Of a stretch of 64,000 nucleotides of DNA, positions 11,433 to 20,293 are shown piece by piece; the stretch's first letter is position 1, and every line of letters begins with the position of its first letter. The DNA is from Bifidobacterium moukalabense DSM 27321. GTDB lineage: Bacteria; Actinomycetota; Actinomycetes; Actinomycetales; Bifidobacteriaceae. The translations under genes and the position numbers were made by a program. The notes below the pieces were generated by a model. It saw only the letters and a program-made list of their open reading frames with translations, made no database searches and was not told the origin of the DNA. The stretch covers positions 372,001 through 436,000 of the forward strand of contig NZ_AZMV01000001.1 of the NCBI RefSeq assembly GCF_000522505.1. The letters run 5' to 3'.

Positions 11433-12925
11433 TGTGTCAAAAAAAACATAGAGAGATGAGTTTTTTTGAAGGCTGCTTTCATTCAGGCAGTGTCGAAATA
11501 CTCTACAGTGATAATGCAGATGGCAATCACTGTTGTACTTGCCAGATTGCTTACGCCGGAACAATATGGAGTGATGGCTGGTGTTACAGTCTTCACAAGT
11601 TTTTTTCAGTATATTGGCTGATTTGGGATTGGGTCCAGCAATTATTCAGTATCAAGAACTCGATTCGAAAGATTATGGATCTATTTTTATCTTTTCATGT
11701 GGTCTTGGCCTTTGTCTTTCCTGTGTCTTCATCTTTTTTGGGGACACCATTAAGCTTTTTTCTTCCATGATTCTACTTATGCTTCATTGTGTGCTTGGGT
11801 GTCTGTATCCGTATTCTTCAACACAGTCAACATGGTCCCCAACGGGTTACTTCTTAAAGGCAAGAAATTTAAATTAATTGGAGTAAGACTCTTCATAACA
11901 ACGATTGTTGGAGGCCTTGCTGCAATCGTTCTTGCATATGTAGGATTTGGAGTGTTTGCATTAGTTGCGAACATAAATATTACAGCAATATTGGTTTTTC
12001 TGTGGAATTATCTCTCAATAAAGAAAGAACTCTCCTTTACTGACTTGCATATTATTTCTTCAATAAGAATAATCGCAAAGTATTCACTTTTTTCAAGCTG
12101 GTGCAAATTTTGTAAATTACTTCGCTAGGAACCTGGATCATCTTGTTATTGGTAGAGCGTTCAATTCCGTATCCCTAGGACTATATGACAAGGCTTACAA
12201 ACTGACGGCGTATCCAATTACATTTGTCCCGCAAGTGTTAGCTAGTGTGATACAACCATTCTTAGCTAGGTATCAAAACGATAAATATCGGCTCCGTGAC
12301 TTCTATCATAAAATAACTTTTGTATTAGCAATAGTTGGGGCATATGTTACATTTTTTATTTGTATTATGTTCGAATGAAATTGTTGTTATATTCTATGGT
12401 GACAGTTGGAAGAACTGTGTACCGCTATTTGCCATTCTTTCGTCTTCTTTATTTTGTCAATTATTGGGTAATATCACCGGGCCGATGCTACAAAGTGCAG
12501 GGCGTACTGATTTACTTCTAAGGCAGACATCAATTGCGACGGTTATTATTGTTGTTTCCATGTTGTTGGGAGCGTTGACTGGTAATTTGACCAATCTTGC
12601 AATTGGTGTTGCCTTTGGTTATTGTTTACAGATATTCACTTGCGTGTATTATGTGGAGAGAATTGCTCTTGAAGGTCGAATCCGAGACTACTGTAAGGAA
12701 GTTGTGACCCCTCTTATATGTGGTTTCGTTGCTTTTGTTCCGTGTATGCTATGTAAAAAGAGTTTTTTCCCCTCTTTGAATACGTGGATTTCTCTTTTAA
12801 TATTTGCTCTTTCTTTTACTGGTCTATTTATTATATTTGTTGTTTTAACTGGCGGGTTTAAAAAAATGTTTGAATATTTTGCATCGATGATATTTATATT
12901 TATTGTAGATATTTATTATTTTTAA
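11425..12925 (+). pseudogene. Wzx-like polysaccharide flippase (PST/MATE-like), multiply frame-shifted
   Basis: Oligosaccharide flippase that would move undecaprenyl-linked repeat units across the membrane. The restored N-terminus shows AAFIQAVSKYSTVIMQMA and the family signature VVLARLLTPEQYGVMAGV, then ADLGLGPAIIQ, NFVNYFARNLDHLVIGRAF, LGLYDKAYKLTAYPI and a last third with repeated membrane segments. About 12 hydrophobic segments are visible in total. Breaks: A8 11439, T7 11461, T7 11600, T6 11756 (two surplus bases), T6 12088 and T6 12352; all are fixed by deletion. The restored length of about 490 residues fits Wzx. Together with the Wzy-like gene it defines the locus as Wzx/Wzy-dependent. 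Confidence 0.75.
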
Positions 12926-12983
12926 TTTAAAAATCAATCTTATTGATAATTGACTTGAAGTTTTGAAGAAGGGACTGGATATA

Positions 12984-13901
12984 ATGAAAGGGTCGAATTT
13001 GACTTCTGTCATCATTCCGACGCTGAATCCGGGTAATCAGATTACCGTGCTGCTCGATAAACTGATTAGCCAGAGCCTACCGCCTGTGGAAATCATCGTC
13101 GTTGATTCCCAGTCGGATGATGGCACTCCGGCTTTGGTGAATCAATATATTGCGAGCCATACCGGTCAGAACATCAGATTCATCGGAATCGAACGCAAAG
13201 ATTTCGATCATGGCGCCACCCGGGACATGGCCTTACGTGAGTCCAGTGGCGATTTTGTCCTGTTTCTGACTCAAGACGCCATGCCTGCGAATGAGCATTA
13301 TATCGAAAATCTCATGAGACCTTTCTCTGATGAAAAGGTGGCTTTGGTCACTGGGCGTCAGATTGCACGCCCAGATGCACGCCCTGCCGAGCGTCTGGTC
13401 CGGGAATTCAACTATCCCGAACAATCCCATATCCGTGACGCTTCCGATATCGAACGATTGGGCATCAAGGCGTTCTTTGCCTCCGACGTGTGCGCTGCGT
13501 ATCGCCGCTCGGCATATCTTGCCGTCGGAGGGTTTGAGCATCCGATTGACACCAACGAAGACATGCTGATCGCCGCCGCGTTCCTCCATGCCGGGTACAA
13601 GATTGCATACGAGGCAAGTGCGGAAGTCGTTCACTCACATAATTTCACACTCAGACAGCAGTACAAACGCAACTATCTCATGGGCAAGGAGATTCAGAAG
13701 CACGCGGCGTTGTTGGGCGGCGCGAAAGTTGCTGGTGAAGGAATGGCGCTGGTCAAATATGTCATCCAGGGCTTGGCCAAAGGGTGTCATTTATGCGAAA
13801 TCATAAGATTCTGCTTCGACTGCGCGGCTCGACTGTTGGGTAATCGAGCCGGGGCATCGGCGGGAGCGAAACTTCAGAACGAGTCTTCATCTGAATGGTA
13901 A
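12984..13901 (+). CDS. Glycosyltransferase family 2, rhamnosyltransferase-like
   Basis: An intact GT2 enzyme of 305 residues. Motifs: SVIIPTLNPGNQI, IIVVDSQSDDGT, the DHGATRD sequence typical of rhamnosyltransferases of the RfbF/RgpB kind, FLTQDAMP, and DTNEDMLIAAAFLHAGYKIA followed by VVHSHNF. The ATG at 12984 is preceded by AAGAAGGGA (12966-12974); the TTG at 12963 is less likely. Base composition returns to host-like values inside this gene, so the AT-rich block ends in the gap before it. It faces the LTA-synthase gene tail to tail with only about 47 bp between. Rhamnose as donor is suggested by family resemblance only; no dTDP-rhamnose genes lie in the window. Confidence 0.85.
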   Translation: MKGSNLTSVIIPTLNPGNQITVLLDKLISQSLPPVEIIVVDSQSDDGTPALVNQYIASHTGQNIRFIGIERKDFDHGATRDMALRESSGDFVLFLTQDAMPANEHYIENLMRPFSDEKVALVTGRQIARPDARPAERLVREFNYPEQSHIRDASDIERLGIKAFFASDVCAAYRRSAYLAVGGFEHPIDTNEDMLIAAAFLHAGYKIAYEASAEVVHSHNFTLRQQYKRNYLMGKEIQKHAALLGGAKVAGEGMALVKYVIQGLAKGCHLCEIIRFCFDCAARLLGNRAGASAGAKLQNESSSEW

Positions 13902-13948
13902 TAACAGAAAATAAAGATCCGTTTTGAAGCTTTGCTCCAACTGCGGCC

Positions 13949-16654
13949 TTACGGAACCTGCGTGAACTTCAGATCCTTAAGGTAGTTTTTGCCGGAGGTC
14001 TGGTCGTATTGCACCAGCTTGTAGTCGGCAAGCAGCTGCTTGGCCCTTTCCGAAAGATGCTTCACGGTGACTGTATTGCCGTCACGGTCAAGATAGGTGG
14101 CGTGTCCCTGACCGATGCCGCCATTGGTGTCGATTACGCGGCTCATGGCCGGCACTTCCTGATGCAACTCGGTCAGCATGGCGAGGAACGGTGACACCTT
14201 GGCGTTCATGTGCTCGGCTGCCATGGCCATGAAGTAATTCGACGAAGTATAGGCGGTTTCGGTCTGGTCAAGCTTCGTGTCATGCGAGGCGGACGCGTTG
14301 TTCGACCAGATGAAATAGTCGGTCTCGTGCAGCGACACCTTGTTGTTCTTATCCTTATCGGCGGTGTAGTAGATGCCGGGCAGGTGGTCGCCGTAGAAGA
14401 TCACGGTGATCGGCTTGTCGATCTGATTGAGTTGGTCGAGGAAGTCGGCGGTCTCCTGGTCGGTATAGTTCACGCCCTTGGCATACGTGTCGACGTCGCT
14501 GCGCTCACTGTCGGAAATGTTCTCCGACGTGTCGGCGTCCACAAACTCGTTATTGTCGTAGTAGTCGCCGTACGGCATGTGGTTCTGCATGGTCACGAGC
14601 TGCAGGAACTGCGACTTGTCGCCATCCTTCTGCTCATTGATCAAGTCGAGAACGTTCTGGTATGCCTCGCTGTCGCTCACATACGGCGAACGATCGATGG
14701 TGCCGGTATGTGCGAGTGGTTCCTTGCTGTCGCACGTATACAGGTTCGAGAACTTGAACTTTTTGTAGTTGATGTTGCGCAGATACATGCTCTGCTGGAA
14801 CGGATGCACCGCGGAGGTGGCGGATTCGCCGTACTTTTGCGTCCAGATCTGATTGAACGAGTACGGGTCGTCCTGATTCGGTACAAGCTGCTGGTATGGC
14901 ACAATCAGGGAATCGTTGAAATTGGCCAGGTTCATACCGGTTAGCGCCTGATACTCGATGTTCGCGGTACCTCCGCCATAACCGGGGGAGAGCATCAGTC
15001 CGGACGTCGTGGAGTTCTTGATATTGCGGATGTTCGGCATCGGATCGATGCCGAAGCTCACGCCCGGCACGCGCGTCGGATCGGAGAAGGACTCGGACAG
15101 AATCAGGATCACCGTACTATCGGTCAGTTCGCTGCCACGGTTCTGATTGATGGTTTCCGCTTCGGCGGAATAGCGTTCGGCGATCTGCTCCATGGTCTTC
15201 TGGCTGTAGTTCTCCGGCTTATCCATGGCCTTGACCTTGGTCAGGCTCAGGAACGTGGTTGCCGGACCGTTGTTCTGCGCGTCCATCAGGGAGTTCCACA
15301 ATTCTGGGCGGTAGCCCATATCCGTGGCCCAAGTGTAGGACCACGAATCCGGGGTGCTCAAGCCCGCCGTATACGAGCCGAGCAGCACCACGCTGAGCAC
15401 GGCGGCAAGAACACGGCAACTGTTGCCGACAATGTTCTTGACGTTCGCGATGGGGTGGCGCCACGAGCAATGGATGAATCTCCTGCGGCCGTCGAGCGCG
15501 AATAGGATCACGCATATCACCACGAACCAGATCACCACGTGGATTGCACCTTGAACGAGCGCTTCGCTGGTCTCAGGTACGAACGACATGATGCTGCCGG
15601 TGTCACCACCGGAAACGAACGTCAGATCGGCCGGAATGATCGGTTCGTTACGCAACTGCACCTTGATGCTGTTGGCCACGCCGTATGTGGTCATGACGGT
15701 GCCGAATATGATGGTCGCAATCCAGAATCTGTTCGTAATGAAGATCAGCGCAAGATACACCAATCCCAAACCAACGAAATTGACGAGGAATATGTATTTC
15801 TGCTCCAGCCACATCTGACTGACGAATTTCGTCAGCTGACCGGCCACGCTTTGCATGATCCTGGTGGTATCGTCGACCTGCGCGTCCGCGGCGTATTCCG
15901 GCTCGGTGCACATGCCCCACTGCAGGAAGATGACCTCCGCCGAGGTGAGCAGCATGAACACGACCGTGTAGAACGCATAGGAGAACTTCATGCGTTTGCG
16001 CCACAGGCCGTGAAGCATTTTGGCGATGTCGATGAACTTGCGTACGGGCTTCAGATCGGTAAAGGCCTGCCACCGGTCATGAACCTTCTCCGCGGCATGA
16101 TGCACGGTTGCGGCCACTCGTCGGGCCGCCTGCCGGGCGGTATGTGCGACGGTATGCACCTTACGCACCGTGATCACGGCCAGTTCCTCGGCCTTGTCGG
16201 CCGGAACGAGCGCATTGGGCTCCGCCGATGCCGTGTTTGCGGCTGGTTGCGCCAGTGCCGGAACCGGCGCGGGCGCGTTGACCGTTCCGATATCATGCTC
16301 GGTCGTTTGCATGCCTGATTGCATGCCTTGCGTGTACAGGCTGTAGCGCGTGCCCCTACGCTGCGTGGCACGATGCTGAGCATGTTGCGCTTGTGGTTCC
16401 GTTGACGCGTGGATTGGCCGCTTGCTGACGAACAATGATGTTCTCCGCGCCCGTTTCGTCGATTCATCGGCTGGTCGGAAAGCGTTTCTGATGATGGAAG
16501 GTGAAATATGCATGTGCTGATTGACCGTGCGGGAGGAGGGAAAGGAACGATGGCGTGTTTCACCGACGACCGGTTCTGGGCGTTTGCTGAATGCGGCTGG
16601 CTGCAGATATGGAAGATCCTTCGAGTGACCGGTGGCCAGGATGTTCTGCATCAT
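13949..16654 (-). CDS. LTA synthase family phosphoglycerol transferase (sulfatase fold)
   Basis: Membrane enzyme of the lipoteichoic acid synthase / alkaline phosphatase superfamily, which polymerises or attaches glycerol phosphate on the cell surface. It has 901 residues. A long low-complexity N-terminal region (about 1-185, Ala/Pro/Arg rich) is followed by about five membrane segments between roughly 215 and 430. The extracellular sulfatase-like domain then begins near 490 with STVILILSESFSDP (metal ligand Glu), GLMLSPGYGGGTANIEYQAL (nucleophile Thr) and, further on, VIFYGDHLPGIY. AAAGGA precedes the ATG; a second ATG follows immediately, and later starts are possible because the N-terminal region is unusual for the family. 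Bifidobacterial LTA carries glycerol phosphate side groups on a galactofuranan/glucan backbone (known), so this enzyme may supply them (inference). Confidence 0.85.
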   Translation of the reverse strand: MMQNILATGHSKDLPYLQPAAFSKRPEPVVGETRHRSFPSSRTVNQHMHISPSIIRNAFRPADESTKRARRTSLFVSKRPIHASTEPQAQHAQHRATQRRGTRYSLYTQGMQSGMQTTEHDIGTVNAPAPVPALAQPAANTASAEPNALVPADKAEELAVITVRKVHTVAHTARQAARRVAATVHHAAEKVHDRWQAFTDLKPVRKFIDIAKMLHGLWRKRMKFSYAFYTVVFMLLTSAEVIFLQWGMCTEPEYAADAQVDDTTRIMQSVAGQLTKFVSQMWLEQKYIFLVNFVGLGLVYLALIFITNRFWIATIIFGTVMTTYGVANSIKVQLRNEPIIPADLTFVSGGDTGSIMSFVPETSEALVQGAIHVVIWFVVICVILFALDGRRRFIHCSWRHPIANVKNIVGNSCRVLAAVLSVVLLGSYTAGLSTPDSWSYTWATDMGYRPELWNSLMDAQNNGPATTFLSLTKVKAMDKPENYSQKTMEQIAERYSAEAETINQNRGSELTDSTVILILSESFSDPTRVPGVSFGIDPMPNIRNIKNSTTSGLMLSPGYGGGTANIEYQALTGMNLANFNDSLIVPYQQLVPNQDDPYSFNQIWTQKYGESATSAVHPFQQSMYLRNINYKKFKFSNLYTCDSKEPLAHTGTIDRSPYVSDSEAYQNVLDLINEQKDGDKSQFLQLVTMQNHMPYGDYYDNNEFVDADTSENISDSERSDVDTYAKGVNYTDQETADFLDQLNQIDKPITVIFYGDHLPGIYYTADKDKNNKVSLHETDYFIWSNNASASHDTKLDQTETAYTSSNYFMAMAAEHMNAKVSPFLAMLTELHQEVPAMSRVIDTNGGIGQGHATYLDRDGNTVTVKHLSERAKQLLADYKLVQYDQTSGKNYLKDLKFTQVP

Positions 16655-17030
16655 CGCGTCCTTTGGGGGTACTTCCGTTCTGGCTGATTTGCCTTTGGGA
16701 GGTGAACTCTAAGTGAATCAGGGCTATTCTAATGGCGCAGTCTGGACGAAAGGACTGCTTACGAGTCGTGCAACATCTCCTGTATGTTTGCAGGGCGGTT
16801 TCTGCATACGAATCCACGCGGGAGGGCGGCTTTCCGCACTGAAAGCAAGCCAGGTTCGTTCCATCGGAAGGGTGGGCATGGAGTGGGGCGGGCGCTGTCG
16901 AGACGATGGCGCAATCGGTTGTGCCATTGGCGGCGACGGTGCCGCCAATAACTGGTGCATCCATCAGACCATCTTCCGTACCGTTCCGCGGTAGGGCGAT
17001 TGCGGTTGGAAGGTCGTCGGCGGAAGGCGG
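16655..17030. other. Intergenic region before the LTA-synthase gene
   Basis: 376 bp without a convincing gene. Open frames on both strands here are short and lack homologous-looking features. It must hold the promoter of the leftward LTA-synthase gene and the 3' end signals of the small membrane protein gene, but I see no clear -35/-10 pair or strong hairpin. Confidence 0.5.
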
Positions 17031-17453
17031 TTATTTGGTGGAATCGAGCTTCATCTCCTGTGAGGCGACCACGGCCTTGGCGGCGGAATCGAGCTCATTG
17101 GTGATGTTGCGCAGGTCGTTGGCGTAGTCCTTGATGTCATTGGTGGCCTTGGTGAAGTCATCCACGCTGCCGTTGGCGGGGCAGGTCGGCGCATCGTCGA
17201 TGTCGTCGGCGAGCTTCATCGCATCCTTGAGCGTTTCCAGCGTGGAGCCGTTCGCCACATCGTCGACCGTGAGCTTCGCCGCCTGTTCGGCTCTGGTCTG
17301 TGCCGCTTCGAAGCTGTTTTGATGGACGGTCAGTGTCTTTGCGTTCAGTTTGCAGGTATCGCTGGCGGCTTGCGTCAGTTCCTGCCGATTGCCGACAAAA
17401 ATGATCGCTGCTACGGTCAATACGATCGCGATGACCGCGATTATGGCGATCAC
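17031..17453 (-). CDS. Small single-pass membrane protein, unknown function
   Basis: An N-terminal hydrophobic helix (AVIAIIAVIAIVLTVAAIIF) is followed by about 110 residues of hydrophilic, probably helical, Ala/Asp-rich sequence with two cysteines. I do not recognise a family. The open frame begins at GTG 17453, but the natural start is probably the GTG at 17499 (MKIEKSNAKSRHSI), preceded by GAGGGA at a good distance. That version is blocked only by a T7 tract (17483-17489), which would need to be T6. The protein would then be about 155 residues with a normal positively charged start before its membrane helix. This is the same kind of one-base surplus seen in the polysaccharide genes. It likely exposes its hydrophilic part outside the cell. 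Confidence 0.6.
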   Translation of the reverse strand: MIAIIAVIAIVLTVAAIIFVGNRQELTQAASDTCKLNAKTLTVHQNSFEAAQTRAEQAAKLTVDDVANGSTLETLKDAMKLADDIDDAPTCPANGSVDDFTKATNDIKDYANDLRNITNELDSAAKAVVASQEMKLDSTK

Positions 17454-17499
17454 TGCAATCGAATGCCTTGATTTGGCATTGCTTTTTTTCGATCTTCAC

Positions 17500-17799
17500 T
17501 ATTTCTTTCCCTCTTATCCTGTTGCATGTGAATCTCAACGAGACCTTAAGAGCATACAAAAAATTTCATGAGAAAATCGCTTGCTAAAGAAATGGTTTCG
17601 TGTTTTTTTCTCTATGAGGGGAATGGTTGCAATATAAGGGCATACAGAGGTGCCGAGGTGATTCGGGTGGCATTAAAGGGTGCCGTGCTCGATTGATGTG
17701 ACGCAGTGCCTGTTGCGTGCAGGTAAGGGAACATTTTCACAGCGCGTTGTGACGCGTGATGATTTTATGCTAGAAGAAACAATGTTCTAAGGGGGACAT
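17500..17799. other. Divergent promoter region (membrane protein / LacI regulator)
   Basis: About 300 bp between two divergently read genes. AAGGGGG just upstream of 17800 is the ribosome site of the regulator gene. I find no -35/-10 pair with acceptable spacing; TATGCT at 17766-17771 may be a -10. No gene is visible. Confidence 0.4.
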
Positions 17800-18882
17800 A
17801 TGGCACGACGCGCAACATTGAAGGACGTGGCGCAGGCTGCGGGAGTGTCGGTGACCACCGTATCTCTGGTGCTGAACGGGCGCCCCGCGCGTGTGTCGAT
17901 GGAAAAGCGCGAGCTGATCGCCAAAGCGGCCAAGGAGCTGCACTATGTGCCCAACCAGAGTGCGCGCAGCCTCGTGACCAAGCAGTCGAAACTCGTGGCG
18001 CTGATCGTTCCTGACATCGAGAACCTGTTTTTCGCCGCACTGTCGAAATGCGTGGAAGACGAGTGCGCCGCACAGGGCTATTCGCTGATCGTGGCCAATT
18101 CCGACGATTCGCGCACGGTCGAACATGATTTGATGGTCCGGCTCTCCTCGCGAGGCGTCGATGGCATGATGCTGATTCCCGCGCGTGAATCATGCGCCGC
18201 CGAAGACAAATTGCAGGCCGATGTGGAGCAGGTGGCCTGCCCGGTGGTGCTCATCGACCGGCTTGTGCAGAACGGTTGGTGCGATGCCGTCGGATTCGAC
18301 AACTATGTAGGTGGCCAGCTTGCCGCGCGGTACCTGTTGGAGGAAGGCCATCGGCATATCGGCATCGTGACCGGTGACGTTGCGGAATCGAGTGCGTTTG
18401 ACCGCAAGCGTGGCTTCATGGATGCCGTCGAACAGGCGGGGGAGCATTTCGATCCCGCATTGTGCGTTGCGGGCGACTACCGCTTCGACAGCGGCTACCA
18501 AGCCGCCGATCGGATTGTCGACGGCGGTGCCACGGCGGTGTTCTGCTGCAACGATGTGATGGCGTTGGGATTCCGTCAGCGTCTCGCCGAGCGTGGTCTG
18601 CAGGTGCCGCAGGATATGCGGGTGATCGGTTACGACAATATTCTCAATCGATTCGGTCTCGGCATGCATATGACCACCGTCGAACAGAGCGTCGCCGAAC
18701 TGGCGGCAGCGTGCTGGCAGATGCTCTCCACCCGCATCGACGTCGCAATCGGCCGCACCGGTGCCGGCAAGAGCGAGGATGATTCCGAATCCGAGGATGC
18801 CCAGGGCGGCGAGCGCCCCTGGCTGTCTCGTCCGCGGGTGCAGGTGCTTACTCCGAGACTGGTGCAGGCGGTCCGGGCCTGA
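17800..18882 (+). CDS. LacI family transcriptional regulator
   Basis: 360 residues. The N-terminal HTH (about residues 4-25, TLKDVAQAAGVSVTTVSLVL) and hinge are followed by a periplasmic-binding-protein-like sensor domain with LVALIVPDIENLFFAAL, LIDRLV, GHRHIGIVTGD and AVFCCNDVMALGF. The C-terminal 40 residues are an extra Asp/Ser/Glu-rich linker. AAGGGGG precedes the ATG. A LacI-type palindrome overlaps the promoter of the nucleoside hydrolase gene 129 bp downstream of its stop, so local control of nucleoside/ribose salvage is the natural reading (inference). The ligand may be a nucleoside or ribose; I cannot tell which. Confidence 0.9.
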   Translation: MARRATLKDVAQAAGVSVTTVSLVLNGRPARVSMEKRELIAKAAKELHYVPNQSARSLVTKQSKLVALIVPDIENLFFAALSKCVEDECAAQGYSLIVANSDDSRTVEHDLMVRLSSRGVDGMMLIPARESCAAEDKLQADVEQVACPVVLIDRLVQNGWCDAVGFDNYVGGQLAARYLLEEGHRHIGIVTGDVAESSAFDRKRGFMDAVEQAGEHFDPALCVAGDYRFDSGYQAADRIVDGGATAVFCCNDVMALGFRQRLAERGLQVPQDMRVIGYDNILNRFGLGMHMTTVEQSVAELAAACWQMLSTRIDVAIGRTGAGKSEDDSESEDAQGGERPWLSRPRVQVLTPRLVQAVRA

Positions 18883-19000
18883 CCGTGCATCTTCTTTGAC
18901 GTGTATCCCCTTCTTGTGTAGAAGGTGTCGGTCTGCGGGGTTTGACGGGCCTTTCCGCTTGTCGGGGGTAAAAAGCGACACGCGGGCAGGCTGACCCCCT

Positions 19001-19029
19001 TTGACTCCCTTGATAAAACGCTTTATCAT
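19001..19029 (+). promoter_or_regulatory. Promoter with overlapping LacI-type operator
   Basis: TTGACT (19001-19006), a 17-bp spacer and TATCAT (19024-19029) form a near-consensus sigma-70-type promoter. The 18-bp near-palindrome TGATAAAACGCTTTATCA (19011-19028) with a central CG, typical of LacI-family operators, covers the spacer and the -10 box. Repressor binding would block polymerase. It serves the nucleoside hydrolase and possibly the kinase gene. Confidence 0.8.
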
Positions 19030-19145
19030 ACATGTAACAACAAGGTTGAGAACGTACTCGCCTGCTTTGTGCAATACAAGCTGACGACAATGGGACGTGT
19101 AGTGGCGGACCGCCGTCAGGCCCGTCAATGAGGAAAGGCATAACC

Positions 19146-20102
19146 ATGAAGAAGCTGATTCTGGACTTGGATACCGGTGTCGACGACGCTCTGGCCATCT
19201 CCTACGCCCTAGGAAGCCCGGAAGTCGAACTCATCGGCATCACCGGCACCTACGGCAACGTGCTCGTCGAACAAGGCGTGCGCAACGCACTGGCCGTAAC
19301 CGACCTGCTCGGCCACCCGGAAGTCAAGGTCTACCAAGGGCTGCCGCACTCCAGCGCCACCGACCGTTTCGAAGTGCTGCCGGTCTCCGCGTTCATTCAC
19401 GGCGAAAACGGCATCGGCGACGTGAGCATCCCCGACTCCGACCGTTCCGTCGAAACCGAATCCGCAGTCGACTTCATCATCGACGCCGTCAAAACGTATG
19501 GCAGGGATCTCGTCTACGTGCCGACCGGTCCGATGACCAACATCGCGGCGGCCCTCGGCAAGGCGCCGGAAATCAAGGACGAGATCGGCGAAATCGTGCT
19601 CATGGGCGGTGCCCTGACCGTTCCGGGCAACGTGAACGCATGGACCGAAGCCAACATTTCGCAGGATCCGGACGCGGCCGACCATCTGTTCCGCTCCGGC
19701 GCACCCGTGACCATGATCGGGCTCGACGTGACCCTGCAGACCCTGCTCACCTACAAGGAGACCCGGCAGTGGCGCGATCTGGGCACCAAGGCCGGCACGT
19801 TCCTGGCCGACATGACCGACTACTACATCAAGGCCTATGAGACCACCGCACCGCACCTGGGCGGCTGCGGTCTGCACGATCCGCTCGCCGTAGGCGTGGC
19901 GGTCGATCCGACGCTCGTGACCACGCTCGACATCAACATGAAGGTCGATGTGGACGGCCCGACCCGAGGCCGCACCATCGGTGACGAAAACCGGCTCAAC
20001 GATGCGGTCAAGACCATGAAGGTGGCCGTGGGCGTGGACGTGCCAAGGTTCCTGAACGAGTTCATGACACGCATTTCGGGGCTCGCCGGGAGCGCGGAGT
20101 GA
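19146..20102 (+). CDS. Inosine/uridine-preferring nucleoside hydrolase
   Basis: Hydrolyses ribonucleosides to base plus ribose in the cytoplasm. 318 residues, normal for the IunH/RihA family. The N-terminal calcium/ribose site DLDTGVDDALA is at residues 7-17, then GNVLVEQGVRNAL, VYVPTGPMTNIA, the MGGAL loop, the acidic segment EANISQDPDAADHLFRSG and the late GLHDPLAV with its conserved His/Asp. AGGAAAGG precedes the ATG at 19146; the frame also extends to an ATG at 19128, which lacks a ribosome site. The product ribose could feed the PfkB kinase downstream and then PRPP synthetase, so this region is a small salvage unit. Control by the LacI operator at 19011 is likely. Purine versus pyrimidine preference is not readable. 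Confidence 0.92.
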   Translation: MKKLILDLDTGVDDALAISYALGSPEVELIGITGTYGNVLVEQGVRNALAVTDLLGHPEVKVYQGLPHSSATDRFEVLPVSAFIHGENGIGDVSIPDSDRSVETESAVDFIIDAVKTYGRDLVYVPTGPMTNIAAALGKAPEIKDEIGEIVLMGGALTVPGNVNAWTEANISQDPDAADHLFRSGAPVTMIGLDVTLQTLLTYKETRQWRDLGTKAGTFLADMTDYYIKAYETTAPHLGGCGLHDPLAVGVAVDPTLVTTLDINMKVDVDGPTRGRTIGDENRLNDAVKTMKVAVGVDVPRFLNEFMTRISGLAGSAE

Positions 20103-20188
20103 GGGCGCGCCGAAGTGACGCGGCCCTTTCCGTTTGACCTTTTCCGTATTGAATGTGGAGTTTGAAAGCAAGAAGGACGGAAAGTAGG

Positions 20189-20207
20189 TTTCACGGAATG
20201 TTTCACG
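20189..20207 (+). repeat. Paired TTTCACG direct repeats, 12-bp period
   Basis: TTTCACG at 20189-20195 and again at 20201-20207 with GAATG between. The same layout (TTTCACG-N5-TTTCACG) occurs at 46151-46169. Both are in leaders upstream of genes. Confidence 0.6.
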
Positions 20208-20293
20208 GACGGGCCGCCCGTTGAAGGACCGGAATCCGCAATAATTGAAAATCATTGGAAACAATCGGAAAACAACGTCTCAAGGAGGCAAGG

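Noticed and set aside
4681..12925. Programmed frameshifting or transcriptional slippage rescuing the polysaccharide genes
   Set aside because: About 30 events over seven genes would leave almost no full-length product; sites lack consistent slippery-heptamer plus stem structure.
17500..17799. Full promoter for the LacI regulator (TTGTGA / TATGCT)
   Set aside because: The spacer is only 13 bp; I kept TATGCT only as a possible -10.
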